Shown: positions 1-12,200 of the stretch, one piece after another
Numbering within the stretch: position 1 is the stretch's first letter
Layout of the letters: each line of letters begins with the position of its first letter
Assembly (NCBI GenBank): GCA_030704615.1
Contig: CM060732.1
Location: forward strand, 12,770,001 to 12,834,000
Direction of reading: 5' to 3'
Origin: Takakia lepidozioides
Taxonomy: Eukaryota; Streptophyta; Takakiopsida; Takakiales; Takakiaceae
DNA: 64,000 nucleotides
Position numbers and translations under genes: made by a program
Notes under the pieces: model-generated
Told to the model about the DNA's origin: nothing
Database searches by the model: none
The model's input: the letters and a program-made list of their open reading frames with translations, nothing else

Positions 1-111
1 AGACAGACAGGTTTGCATTTACTCAAAACGTGTAGAGTAGTGAACATCCTGTCCGTGTTAAGATCACAATGGTTTGTATGCAATCAAAGATAACTGTAAA
101 TCTGCCAAGGC

Positions 112-2441
112 TTACGAGTTGAACACCCTGCAGTTTGTTCGGATTTCTCCATCTGTTCCGGTCTTCACACCAACTTGCGAAAGTTTGGTGAAAGCCAGCT
201 GCCAATTTTCAAAGAAAGTATCTTGGTTAGCTGCAAATGAGCCAACAACACCGCTGCTTCTGGGATCTGTGAAGAGCACCTCATCTGAAGTCAGAAGCCC
301 CTTTCCAGCCTGCACCATTGCAAACACTTTCGATTAGTTACATAAACGCATGTAAAATTGGACAGAAGCTAACTTGATGATCTAGAGCACATGACGCTTG
401 CATAGAAGGTATCCCTAGACATCCTCCATGAGACACAGAGAAGTATCATCTTCCCTGTCAGGTGAAGACGATGACTCAAAGTTGATAATCAGCAAGTTCA
501 GAAAGTGAACAACAGGGACACTCGTGCAAACACCGAAGTAGGGAGAGTAAGCAAAAATACGACAATATGTTGCCACTGGAAGACAAACCTTGTCGATTTG
601 ACACGGATTCTAACCTGTAGATCCTGATAGTAGGCGTTGTCGAAGGTGACTGGGGTTGTCGTGTCGAGAGAAACCGTGGCGCCTGAGCTACCGCCCTGTG
701 GACAAGATTGCAATATATTCTCACCAAATGTGGGATCCATGGTTGGGTCAACTTGGGCCGTGCCGTTGGTGAACTGGAAGCGATTCCCGAATGCACTGCA
801 ATGGGCGACACCGATTGTGTGCGCACCTGGAAGTGACGAAAATATGAAATTGAGTTTTACACATTCTTTACGAGGCCATTACCAGCTGACAGGTACTCAT
901 GTACGTCTATTGAGATGGCCCAGAAAACACGGTCGAATTACCCTGCCTCATCTACATGGAATGTCAGTTTAGAAATACACACCGGCAAGGGTGACAAGGT
1001 CATTCACGTCCATTCCTTTCGCAGTGAAGAAGTTGAGCAGCTGGTCCAGGTTGAATGTGGCATCTGGAAGGTTGAGTCGAACCCCAACGGCAGTGGAAAC
1101 AAGGCCATCCCTCCGTCCCGTGGGTAGATTTGCTACATCTGGACCTCCCACCTTGTATAACATAGAAACACACACAAAAACATGAGCAACGGCAATACCA
1201 TACAGATTTTGAAACATGGACTACATAGTTGACAGGAAACGTCGACAAAATGACAATACAGTCCTTGACTTCTCTCCCCTCCTTAATTGTTCCCAAAACT
1301 AAGAGTCACCTGGCAGTCATTATAGGAGCTTGCTTTCATCAATAAGAAACAAGCAGCTAGCAGCTAGAAGATTTTCTAGACGTGACGGGGTTGGCAGCAA
1401 TCCAACTCTGTCTGCAGTGTGGCGAGGTTTCAACCTCATGTAAGGCTTCGGAAAGAGTTCAATCTATAATCCTCATATCTCTGCAGACTCGCCACTCCAT
1501 GAGTCCCCACTCCCTAGTATCGGCTTCACGACTCTTCCTTGATGCGGATTATAACGCCCACTGCCCCGACGATCAGCCAGCTTACCTCTTTGATTATCTA
1601 GCGTCCACCTAGAATTAAGGGATTTGTCACTGCTACCCTTCATGAGGGTGCGAGTTTAAAATGCAAAATGCGTGCAATACTTAGTCCAACTGAGGATGGT
1701 GCCGGATAGCGATGAGATTAAGTGACCTTCAAGGATGCCTACTTGAGTTGCCCATGAAGGGCTGTGTAGGTACCTGAGTAACAGCGTCGCGAGCGGCAAG
1801 CGCTACAATGTCAGCGCAGGAAACAACTCCAGGGCACACGAGCTCAAGACTGCTCTTGATAGTGTCAACCAGCGTGTAGCCTTCGACAGTCAGATTCGCA
1901 GAATCGTCCTTTTCAGCTGTGTTGTTTGCTGTGGAGTCTATTAGAATGGACCCATCACAGCCCTGCAAGATAAAACGGGAGTCACTACTGTATAGCACGG
2001 CATATTAACTTAGCCATGGACCTGTTGAAGAGAGAAAATCTCACAGAAAGGACATACATACAGAGCATACATTGCTTCCTTGAAGCAAAGGGCTCTTTGG
2101 GCAACAACCGCTGGATTACCCACCAGAAAGGAGGTTCCAACAAGTGGAGTGCGTGTCATACGAACAGACCGCGCTAGACAAAACTGGGGATAAGGGAAAA
2201 AGTACTAGAGTACCTCGACGAAGCAATCATGAAAAAAAAGCCGAAGAATCTTGGCTGGGAGAACCGGGTCCACGAAAGAAGCTGTCCGAACGGCCGATGT
2301 AATAATGTTCTCCGCCTGCGAACAAGTTTGCGCATAGAAATTGGCTAACAACTGCCCCGCTGCGATATCGCTACCCACAACCAGTAGGAGAAGGAACCGG
2401 AGGGAATTGAATCTCGATGCATGTCTCTGCCGGTTAGACAT
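112..2441 (-). CDS. Class III (secretory) peroxidase, 5 exons, 331 aa
   Basis: Haem peroxidase of the plant secretory class, which uses H2O2 to oxidise phenolics in the cell wall or vacuole. Exons in reading order are 2214-2441, 1774-1962, 983-1151, 615-826 and 112-309; all introns are GT-AG and the chain is 996 nt, exactly 331 codons plus TAA. The N terminus has a hydrophobic segment (FLLLLVVG) suited to a signal peptide. Exon 1 ends with the distal-His motif FFHDCFVE, exon 2 opens with GCDGS and contains [17 protein letters not shown], exon 3 has GGPDV and GRRDG, exon 4 begins with the proximal-His motif AHTIGVAHC, and exon 5 ends in GEIRTNC. Length and motif order are normal. The ATG was chosen because it is the only one ahead of the signal segment. 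A TATATAT run lies only about 30 bp upstream of it, so the leader may be short. Confidence 0.93.
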
Positions 2442-5400
2442 TTTCTCTTCTTCTCGGCCTCCTGCTTAGATATATATCTTGCTCCTTCGATTCGGTTCGA
2501 CGAACGAATCACAATCTATCCCTAATACCTGTTCAATCTACAATTCTTCCTGCTATTCCCTCGTTAACATCTGAAGAAGCTGCAGATCCGAATTGTTCAG
2601 CTGAAGATGATGGAAACCGTCAAGTCTTCAGGAGTTGCTGCTCTTTGATACATGAACTTCTAAACTCCATGAACCTTGTGGGATCAGGAGAGGAAGGAAA
2701 AAGAGAGCCCCAATCTCTATGTAGCGCAGAAGACTCCTGAGCTGAATACACGCCGAGCAGTTGAATCTCTGGCTCAGCAAACGAGACGAGCCAAAGTGTA
2801 GATTGAGCGTACACAATACGAACAGAGAGTACAAATCTCGGGCGACGCTCGAACGATACAGCTTGAGAGATATTTGAATGTGAGAAAGCAAAATAACCGG
2901 AGACGTGAACATGGGGAGGTGGTCAGAATATTCACTGGTTGAAGACTGACAGAACCTGCAACCGGCCGCAGCTCTCCAGAAAAGGGAGGGAAAAGAGACT
3001 TCGTAAAGCGAGATAGCATTCATGGCTTCTAGTTACTACAGTAGCATAGCGGAAGAGACGGCATTAAAGAGCGGGTCGTGGCCAGTGCGGGCACAGTAAA
3101 GAAGCCCGCCAGCCCTTCATAGTTCCGCGTTGTCCTTTCTCTTGTTCTGTCACTACACCCAGCTGTTTCCTCGGAGCCGTCGATGGGAGTACTATGACCT
3201 GACGTGGCGATCTTTGGTCTATTGGATGGGTTGTCGTTACGAATTGCTAACCTCGGGACACAGTTTTTTCATAGGTAGCCAAGCTTGTCATACTTTTCTT
3301 TGTGCAGTTTCAAACATTTGACATTCTTCACAATCCTTTGAAACCCATTTGTTCATTCCATCATGCTTCGACACCCACATCCTAAGTTTTCGATCCTATT
3401 TGAAGTATGTAAGATGAGAGCTCTTCTTACACAGAGACCTCTTGGTTGCGATTTGGAACCACTAAGTATTTCCAATAAGTTCCATAGTTTTTTGAAACCC
3501 ATTATCTCGTAGTTTGTGGAATGCTGCAAAACCCATATTCTTCTCATTATTCCCCGGGAGGGCACACCAATCAGCAGTTATGAAGGTTTGACAGCCAGAC
3601 TGGCAGAGGTAGTATAGAAGATGGCCAAAGGCCATATGTAACCTCTCGACCGAGATCAATCACTCAAGTATACTGTGCCCTCTCTGTCCTTCTGCATTCA
3701 ATGATTACACATGGCCATGGCTGTGCTATAGCTTATTAGAGCGTCGATTTGCGACTCACGGCCCACCATATACAGACCAGCCTACCCACCTGCCCCGGTT
3801 ACCCACCAGCAGGTCTCGGAAAATTGTCAACCTCATTTATTATGTGGAATTTGAGGTGAAGTTTGAAGTCCTGGCTCAAAGGCGCCTTGAAGTGATGTAG
3901 ATTCTTTGGCCTCTCGGCCGATGTATTCATAGCACTTCGTTCATTTATAGTTGCTGAGTTATTGAGTCTACTGTCTGCCAGTTTTGATAACGTGTGCAGT
4001 AAGAGCGCTCGATACTCTCGCCGCCTTTCAACGGCTATCCTTCAAGTTTGACTGGAGAGCTTGGCAGGCTGCTGGCTACGGCGGACGAATTACGTGGCTC
4101 CTAGTTTTGTAGTTTTGGTCACCAGGAAGTCGTAGGATTTTCAAACCTGTGGATCTTTTTGCACTAAGCTCCTGTCGATCTTTAGCTCCTTCAAGCTCCA
4201 AATGACTCGCTTTTGAAAGGGTTTACTTCATTCCATCGTAGTTGCAGCCAGTCGATGCTTTCCAGGGCAGCCTGCCATGATGCTTTCAACAAACTCTGCC
4301 ATGTGCCTAAGCAGGTATTGCGGAATGCAGACATTTTCGGAACCTGCCGTGGCATGGCCGTTGTAGAATGCCCCCTTTCAGACATGAAAGTTAACTAGGT
4401 GTAGAGTCGATTGTCGGCAGTTGAACTGGCTATACCCAATGTTGTTTGTCGAAATCACCAGTGTTGCGGCGCAAATTCAAGTCTTAGCTATTTAAGTACC
4501 AGGAAACCCCGACTGATACCCGACGAACCTCTCACTAAGTCGGGCCATGTACAGTAGGCCAGTGATCCATAGAGCAACAAGTTCCTCGGATTTTGATTAT
4601 GTGAGGGAAAATACGGTCTACATCTACCTAATACGTTGCATCCTTTCCATTCAAACTCCAGATAACGGAATGTTCCGAAAGTCGGTCTTAATGTGTCCAC
4701 TATAGTCTCTCTATTCTCTGCGCAGAACAACAACTGTGCTCCAAGCGACAATGGAAACTCGTCAGAACACGACGTTCAACTGGTACGGGCACAGTCAGAA
4801 TCCTCTCTGCCTTGCGTAAGGGTGAAATTTGAAGGGGTAAATTTCCTTTAAGGGCGACACTGAGAAGGACGTATACATAGGAAGGGCGGAGTCCGTGAAA
4901 AGATTTTGCTACTAGTACCTCTTGCTTGTAGGAGCCCTCAAGTAGTTTTCAACATGTAGTTTAAGTTAGTGGGTTTTCAATCAAATCCAAGTATTTCAAG
5001 GCTCTAACAATTTGCTTGGAAAGACATGATTGCAGAAGAGAAGGCCATATGTATTAGCTGCCCTTCGCAAAAGAAGGGCATGACTGAGGGCAGCTTTCTT
5101 CACCTACTTTCTACAAAGGAAATTTGGGCATTATTGGCAATAGTAAGGTTGGTGTCCAAAGTGCCAACCAGGCAATTGACACAGAGAAGGAGATGATTTT
5201 TACTAGGATCACAACGTGGGTCATGCACTGTTATTTCAATAACTAAAGTGAAGATATTTACTCATCCATGATTATCCAAAAATAGCGCCATAATTTGAAG
5301 CTAGAGACAAGTGTCTCTCAATTAAGAATTGTTTGCTGGAAGAATGCCACACTGATGCTTTACACTATCTTGAAAACCATGACACAATCTTCTGTCAAAG

Positions 5401-6269
5401 TCATTAATATGCGTGGAGCCCAACATCAGAGTCTATCCAAATGATTAGCCACCATTTCCTTCACTTGTGTTAGCATATAAATGCTTTTGCAAAACCCACC
5501 AGAGGCCTGTCCTTCCGTTCAGTAAAGGTAAAAAATTAGCAAAAACAGATACTGTAGCCAAATTCTGTGTGTTTTGACCCAAACCAACGGTCTGTTACCA
5601 TCTGCTTTACACTCATCTCTCCACAAGGCAATCAGCTTCCAAATGAATCAATAAAAAATAGTAACCAGTGGAACCAGTCCATAACCATAATGAGAAAGTC
5701 TTGATACAACCCACGTATTGTCCTTTACATTGGATGGCACAAATTCGAGACTGACCACCCAGTACTTAGGTACTAAGGATTCCATCCCACAAGTAGTCAA
5801 CAGTAAACTGCTCTATGGGTAAGGGCCTGGATCACAAAGTATTGTCAAGGCAGATGCCGGTTAATTACATATAAGCCAATTGATCCAGCACACAAGTTAT
5901 TCACCTTCAGCACAACCATGAGACTTTGATTTATGTTACAGCGATGACCAACGAAGGATGTCAGTAGTAGGAGCTTTCTGCAATTCGCTGTGTTGACTAT
6001 CTTCAGTACAGGCGGATGTATCTGTAACTTCTAGATGGAAGGAATGACGATGACGAATGGCTACAACCCTATGGTACCCAATTGCCATTCTTTTTATGTA
6101 TGTACATGGTGACCTAGGCTCGTATGAGTCTCCCCACCTTGCTGTACAAGTATCTACAGCTGCAAAGCTCCCATCCGAACACTATGGTGGATTTACCTGA
6201 AGACTATCAGGATGCTGCCATTGAGGGGATTGGATGGGGCTGCTAGGGGGAGCCCCTCCACTATGAGCT
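2442..6269. other. Intergenic region without a recognisable gene
   Basis: This interval lies between the peroxidase start and the LRR gene stop. Short ORFs occur on both strands (for example near 2628-3023 minus and 4213-4398 plus), but none shows a family motif, splice continuity or composition that sets it apart. The first few hundred bases hold the peroxidase promoter. The last part (about 5.0-6.27 kb), A/T-rich, probably includes the 3' UTR of the minus-strand LRR gene. I see no tRNA, rRNA or complete mobile element here. Confidence 0.5.
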
Positions 6270-9200
6270 CTAGTTGAGCCGGATCACAGTGAGATTGGGG
6301 AGAGCTGACAACTGCAGGCGCTCAATGGCAGGTAGTGTAACCTTGCAGGTTTGCAGCGCCAGGGAGGTCAGGTTGGTGAGTGACTGCAAGTGCTGCAGTC
6401 CCGTATTGGTCACCTTTGAGTTTGCCACATTGAGTGACACCAATCCCGTCATCCCTGGATCAACTCACAGGTTCAGGCAGTAAAAAGGTCTTAGTAACAA
6501 ATCTATCGGAGAAGGAAGAAATTAGAACATGGAAAATATGTTGTTTGATACCCACCCGAGAGATGCTGGAGAGCAGCATCAGTGAGGCGGCAATTCTGAG
6601 AAAGGTTGAGTGAGGTGAGGGAGGTAAGATCCTTGATATTCTTCACCCCTGCGTCAGTGATTCCTCCCCCACACAGCTCCAAGGTCTGCAGCTTCTTGAA
6701 GTCTGTATCCAGTATACCCCAATTAGTAAATCATCTCTCAAAAATGATGGTGGACTCTCCTACAGTATGACAGATCCTGACTCTGGGTTGTCCATCAGAG
6801 AACTACCCCCATGATTTGCAAAACTGTTCTTCACACCCTCTCCTTTTCCCTTTTCAGACCTCACACAAGCGTATTCTTACAGACAAACTCAACCAAGAGT
6901 GAGCCTTTCAGCAGGAACCTAATTCTCCATTTTTGCCATGTCCCCTGTCAAGCTTAAGCTGGAAAGAGGGTTTATCAACACAGGAGCCTGACAACACATC
7001 AGACATGGAATATGCATATGTGACAACCATAGGATTCAGAGAAAAGTACAGCACTCAGGGGCAGCAAGCACAGTTCCAGATCCCCACAAGCAAGAGATAT
7101 ATTCCATCCCAGGAGAACCAGAGGGCTTAAGGAACGAGAAAGATAAAGAAAGAATAATGAACCTCCACAGGAGGCCCTAAGGGTCCATGGACAGAAATAG
7201 AACAGAAACAAATCACTTCCATACACATCCAACAACACCCGAAGACGAAGTGCCTCATGTAGGTAAGCTGTCAGGCACTGCAGGACCTCTAAACTGAAAG
7301 CCTCTGCCATAGACTGGGAACCTTTAAAGACCTAATAATGCCTGCCTCAAGGGAGAGATGAGAAAGAGAAAGAGGAACTCTATACCGTCCATGGGAAGCT
7401 CAGAGAGCTTATAGAACAAGGAACACAAAATGACTCGATAGCTGAGCCAACGACCAGCCTCCACCACAACCGTAAAACTACAACTCAACTTTGAGTGATC
7501 TCCAAGTTGGACGCCTGGTGTAGATACACCACAAGGCATCTGTGTCTTCTGTCAAGAAGTGGCTACCCCTAAAAATGTAGCAGCAGAAGAAATCCGTGTA
7601 CAGATGGCCCACTGGATGGCCCAGATGGCCCACTGCACAAAGTACTACATTAACACAGCTGAATCACAGAACAATTAACCATCAACATGGCACCAACAGG
7701 ACATAATTGCTTGTGCAAGTAACTGCTAAGCAATGTAGGTCCTCATAACCGAAGACCTCTGCAAGGACGACAAAACCCTAGAAAAACACCACTATCTTCC
7801 CATATCTCGAGTAGCGAAGAGAAGAGAGAGGGAGAGAGAACACACGTCGTAGGCAGGCTGTGCCATAATCAGTGATCCGTGCCCCGAAGAGATCCAAGGT
7901 TTTCAAGCCGGTCAAACCTGCAACAACACTTCATGCCAGTCATGCAGCTTCAGCCTGACCACTTGGAAGAAATCGATTACTCAGTGACGACTCCACTGCC
8001 AGATTCCTAATTTCCATGTTGCAAAAGCTAAAGCTACATCTAGATCGCAAAATTAAACCCTGGGAAAAGGAAGGGCGAATGATTCGAGATTCATAGACTG
8101 ACTTCAAATACGGTACTCATGATCGATTTCATGGCTCTCAGGACCTCATAACATTAAGTATTCCTATTTTTTTGTTATATAAGGGGCTTTTCTACCACGG
8201 ATGAGATTCAAAATCTGCTTCTGTCCTCCCACAAAGATTGAAGTGGACAAGTGAAATTTTCAACCACTAAGGTTTTTAATGGTGGAGTTACTTGTTCGTT
8301 ACAAGTTGGCAGGGGCCATCTACTCATCAGGCCTACTCGCTTCAAACGATTGCCAAGCAAGAGGAAGGATAGGATGAATCAGGTGAGCAACCAGTCCTCT
8401 TCTATACAAGCCTGAAAGGACTTACTCGTAAGGGCGGCAAGACCAGCATCTGTGATTTGCCGGGAATCTAGATTGAGGGATGTGAGAGAAGTGATGCTTG
8501 ATATTTTGCGAAGCCCATCGTCCATCACCCCTGTGAAGGAAAGATTGAGACTTTCCAGCTTCTTCAAACCTGGATAACCTAGCAGAACCACAATGTGCAT
8601 CAAGCTCCTAAAACCACCAACATGGTAGATGATTGCATGCTGTATCTGTCATCACAAAAACTGGGGACCTGGTCATGCACAGGATCTCGAACACCTTCAT
8701 TAAAATAGCCAACAAGACTGCTAAAGCTAAAATGACACATTTGTTGATGTCAATCGTGAGAGGATGAAAGAGGAAAGGAATGTATTATGTCCAACGGAGG
8801 CCAAGAAGACAGAAGATCACAAAGAGGCCCAGAGGATCCAAGGGACCCAGTAGAACTACAAGAGAACCATAGAATGAGCAATACACCCTGAGAGACAGAG
8901 TGCCTCATGCAGGTAAGCTGCTAATCACTTCAGGTCCTCATAGCTTAGGTATCTGGCAGGGACAAGTAGTCTTGGAAAAGATGCTAGTATCTACATTTGA
9001 TCATCATCTACATCTGATTTTTCTTTCGTCTCCACTTCTTCAGTATTCAAACGTGGAAATTCCTAGATTCAAATTGTGATATTCCATCTGCCTGCCTAAC
9101 CGGAGAAGGTGGGGAGTGAGGAGGCAGAGACAGGGGAGAGAAGACTACGGCCAAAGTCAGCAGATACCCCCTGTAGGGGGTGGGTGGGCTCTATAGAAGT

Positions 9201-12200
9201 AGGGAGACACGGGGAAGATAGTCAAAAGCTGACATTTACCAGCAAGGAAGCGAAGCCCATTGTTGCCGACCTCAGAGTCAGAAAGATCAAGCATGTGCAG
9301 ATTGACAAGACCTGCAATTTCCATAAATGTCACTTTCAGAACTGCAGAAACAGATAAATACTTATATTACCCTGCTTGTTGGAAGCTAGGAAGCCACTTG
9401 CATAGGAAAGGAGAAATGAAATGATACTTCATAACGTCAGAGAGAAAAATGGAGAGAAAAACTATCAGAAGGAAGTCTTCATCATATCCCCTTATGAGCT
9501 ATGTTAACGAAGAAGAAAGGGAATATAAAAGGTCCATGGGAAGCTCAAAGAGCTTATGGGACCAAAGAAAGAATGACAGACTCTTAACAAGCAACCCAGA
9601 AGTACCTACTATTCAACATCCAAGAAAGAATGACAGACTCTCAACAAGCAACCCAGAAGTACCTACTATTCAACATCCAAAGATTCTCTAAGGTGGAGAG
9701 CCTCATGTAGGTAGCCTGTCTCTCTTCTCTATTGCAAGCCCGGCACAAGTGGTGAGCACACCCCAGTTGCCCCATCTACAGTCTCTAACCACAGGCTGTG
9801 AGCCCACCCTGAACCATCCCAATGCCCTTAAAAGAGACAGGTGGTCTGTAGGACTCCATCATTGAGACTGGAACAAGTCGTGATAAAATTGCAGCTTTGT
9901 TGTAACGGGGGCTCTTCAATGTCCAGGTCCCGGCATATGTCTAAGCTGCCCGAACAAATTGTTTATATCAAGGTAAGTCCCGCTACTGGAGTGAGCCCCT
10001 CACAAAGGTAGCCTCTGTTCCCTATTGTTCTGCCCAAACTGGGCAGAGGGTCTATGGCCATAAGGCTATGGCATATAACGTCTTATGACTATGTGCATAC
10101 TAACATTTAGTTCCATGGTCTCCTGCCTGATCAGCTGGTTCCACTCAGACTTGGAAGATATTTCCAGACTCCTGGATTTTGAGGCAGTACTAGGGATGTG
10201 ACAGAGAGGATATGTCGTGATCAGAAGAGAGCGGACAGCCAAGCATACCAACATGTATTCTAGGAAAGGGTATAGGGCCAAGAGAAAGCTCCAGATGAGA
10301 GATCCAAAACCGAAAGGTAGAGAGGGTGAGAACGTACCCCTGAGCTGCACCATCCCTTCATCTCCGACTTTGCATGAGTCAAGATTCAAGCTCTCCAGAT
10401 TCGTCAGGCCTGCATATCCAATTGGTGTCATCATCACATGTGCACTCTTGTCGCGCTCAATGGCCACAAGCTTAATCTGAGCACTTGGTAGATCCATGGG
10501 ACTTTGCCTTACCAAGGCTCAGAACAAAGAAACGGTTGGAGACTTTTGAATTAAGAGGATCTCTGGCAGATTCTGAAGCGATGCTGCAGAGACACAGCTT
10601 TTAAGTGCAACTTCAAACAATACAAGAGCAAATACTACCTTCAGTCAGGCTGATCAGACCAGAATTCAGCCTCATAATGTAAGTAGTGGTCATGGAGACA
10701 CGCATTATTCATACAACGACTCACAGTTCGATATCTTGACACGAAAAGGAGAGGTAAGGTAAGAAGAATGCTTTGTCTTGGGGGACAGCTAACCTTTCAG
10801 GAATACCATGCCGGCGTCTGTCACATTGTTGTAACCCATATTCAGGTTCTGAAGATTGATGAGACCTGCAAAAGGAGCAAGGAACTTAATAGTGGTTCTT
10901 CACTCATAAATATCTTTGCCATTACTGATTAGTCATGCAGACTAATTGCATTTGAAGGAACTAACCTCCCAGCTTTTGGAACCCTGTATCCGGAAGGCCA
11001 CATTTATTGACATTGAGAGCTGTCAGCGAGATCATCCCTGCATGAACAAGATCCAGTGACACCTTAGAAGAACAAAGGAACCAATAGAAGAGCATGACCC
11101 ATGCCTTTCAAATTATTAATGTTGATTACTTTGCATTAAAAAATCACCCAGCGACAGGCAAGATACTGGAATGGTCTGGAGTCCATCTCTTTGAACCTTC
11201 TCTTAACCCACCATCAATATCACTTTTTGAATGATGTTGACCTATCTGTTCATTTCTAAAAAGTATGAATTTGCCATCCTGCAGCTGGGGCATACCATGC
11301 ATTATGTAGCCTACGCATGCCCCCCAGCTCACGTGGACAACAACAATCTGGAAATGGAGAATCAAAGGAAAATAATTTTACAAAGTCAGAAGACTTCACA
11401 GCCATGGAGGTCAATGTTCACAATACCAAAAATCAAGTCAATTACGACAAGAGGGGGACAGACCCACAGAATATTAGGAGAGGTACCTGCAATTGTATCC
11501 ATGCATGCGGCAGTCACTGGGCAACCTTCCATACTCAGACTACGGAGTTTTTTCAAGCCTGTTGGACACACCACGTCAGTCATAACTCCCTCCTCTCTTC
11601 TCGCTAGAAGTGCCCTCACATTAGGAGTTGTGTTCAGCAAGTGGCCTTAGGAAACAGAAATGGAACATTAAGTTTATTGCTCTTTGGTTCTGCTGGATAG
11701 AAAATTAAACCCATCTGCCTTTCAAAGAAGTGGTACCTTTTAAAGAGATGATGCCTAGGTCGTTCACCTTGCTTCTTGAGATTTGCAACTCCTCAAGGTT
11801 TTCCAAACCTGTGACACCAGATCAATACTTTTGCCTTCATTTGGACACCACACAAACCTCAACTACTTGTCTAAGTATGTTTACTTCACTTAGAGGAAAA
11901 CATCTTTATGATAAATGTAACGAGATCCCCATTTTCAGCGTGGCTAGCTCATAGCATGGTTACACGAGTAGTTGATTGACTACAGAGCTTGCTGGAATCC
12001 CTCCAACTCTCAACCCTCATTTGTTATCACACTACAGTTGGCCTCACAGAGAACTAATTGTAGGCTCAGGCCCTGTGCCAGATATTGCGTTTGCAGATGG
12101 ACGTGCACCAAATCACAACCCAGAAAACCACATAATGTTTTGGTCGACTACTGCAAGGAACTGACTACTTGGTCAACTCTTGGCGGTAGTGTCAAAGAGC

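Noticed and set aside
4191-4398. Small ORFs on both strands in the first intergenic region
   Set aside because: They overlap each other in antisense and show no motif or splice context.
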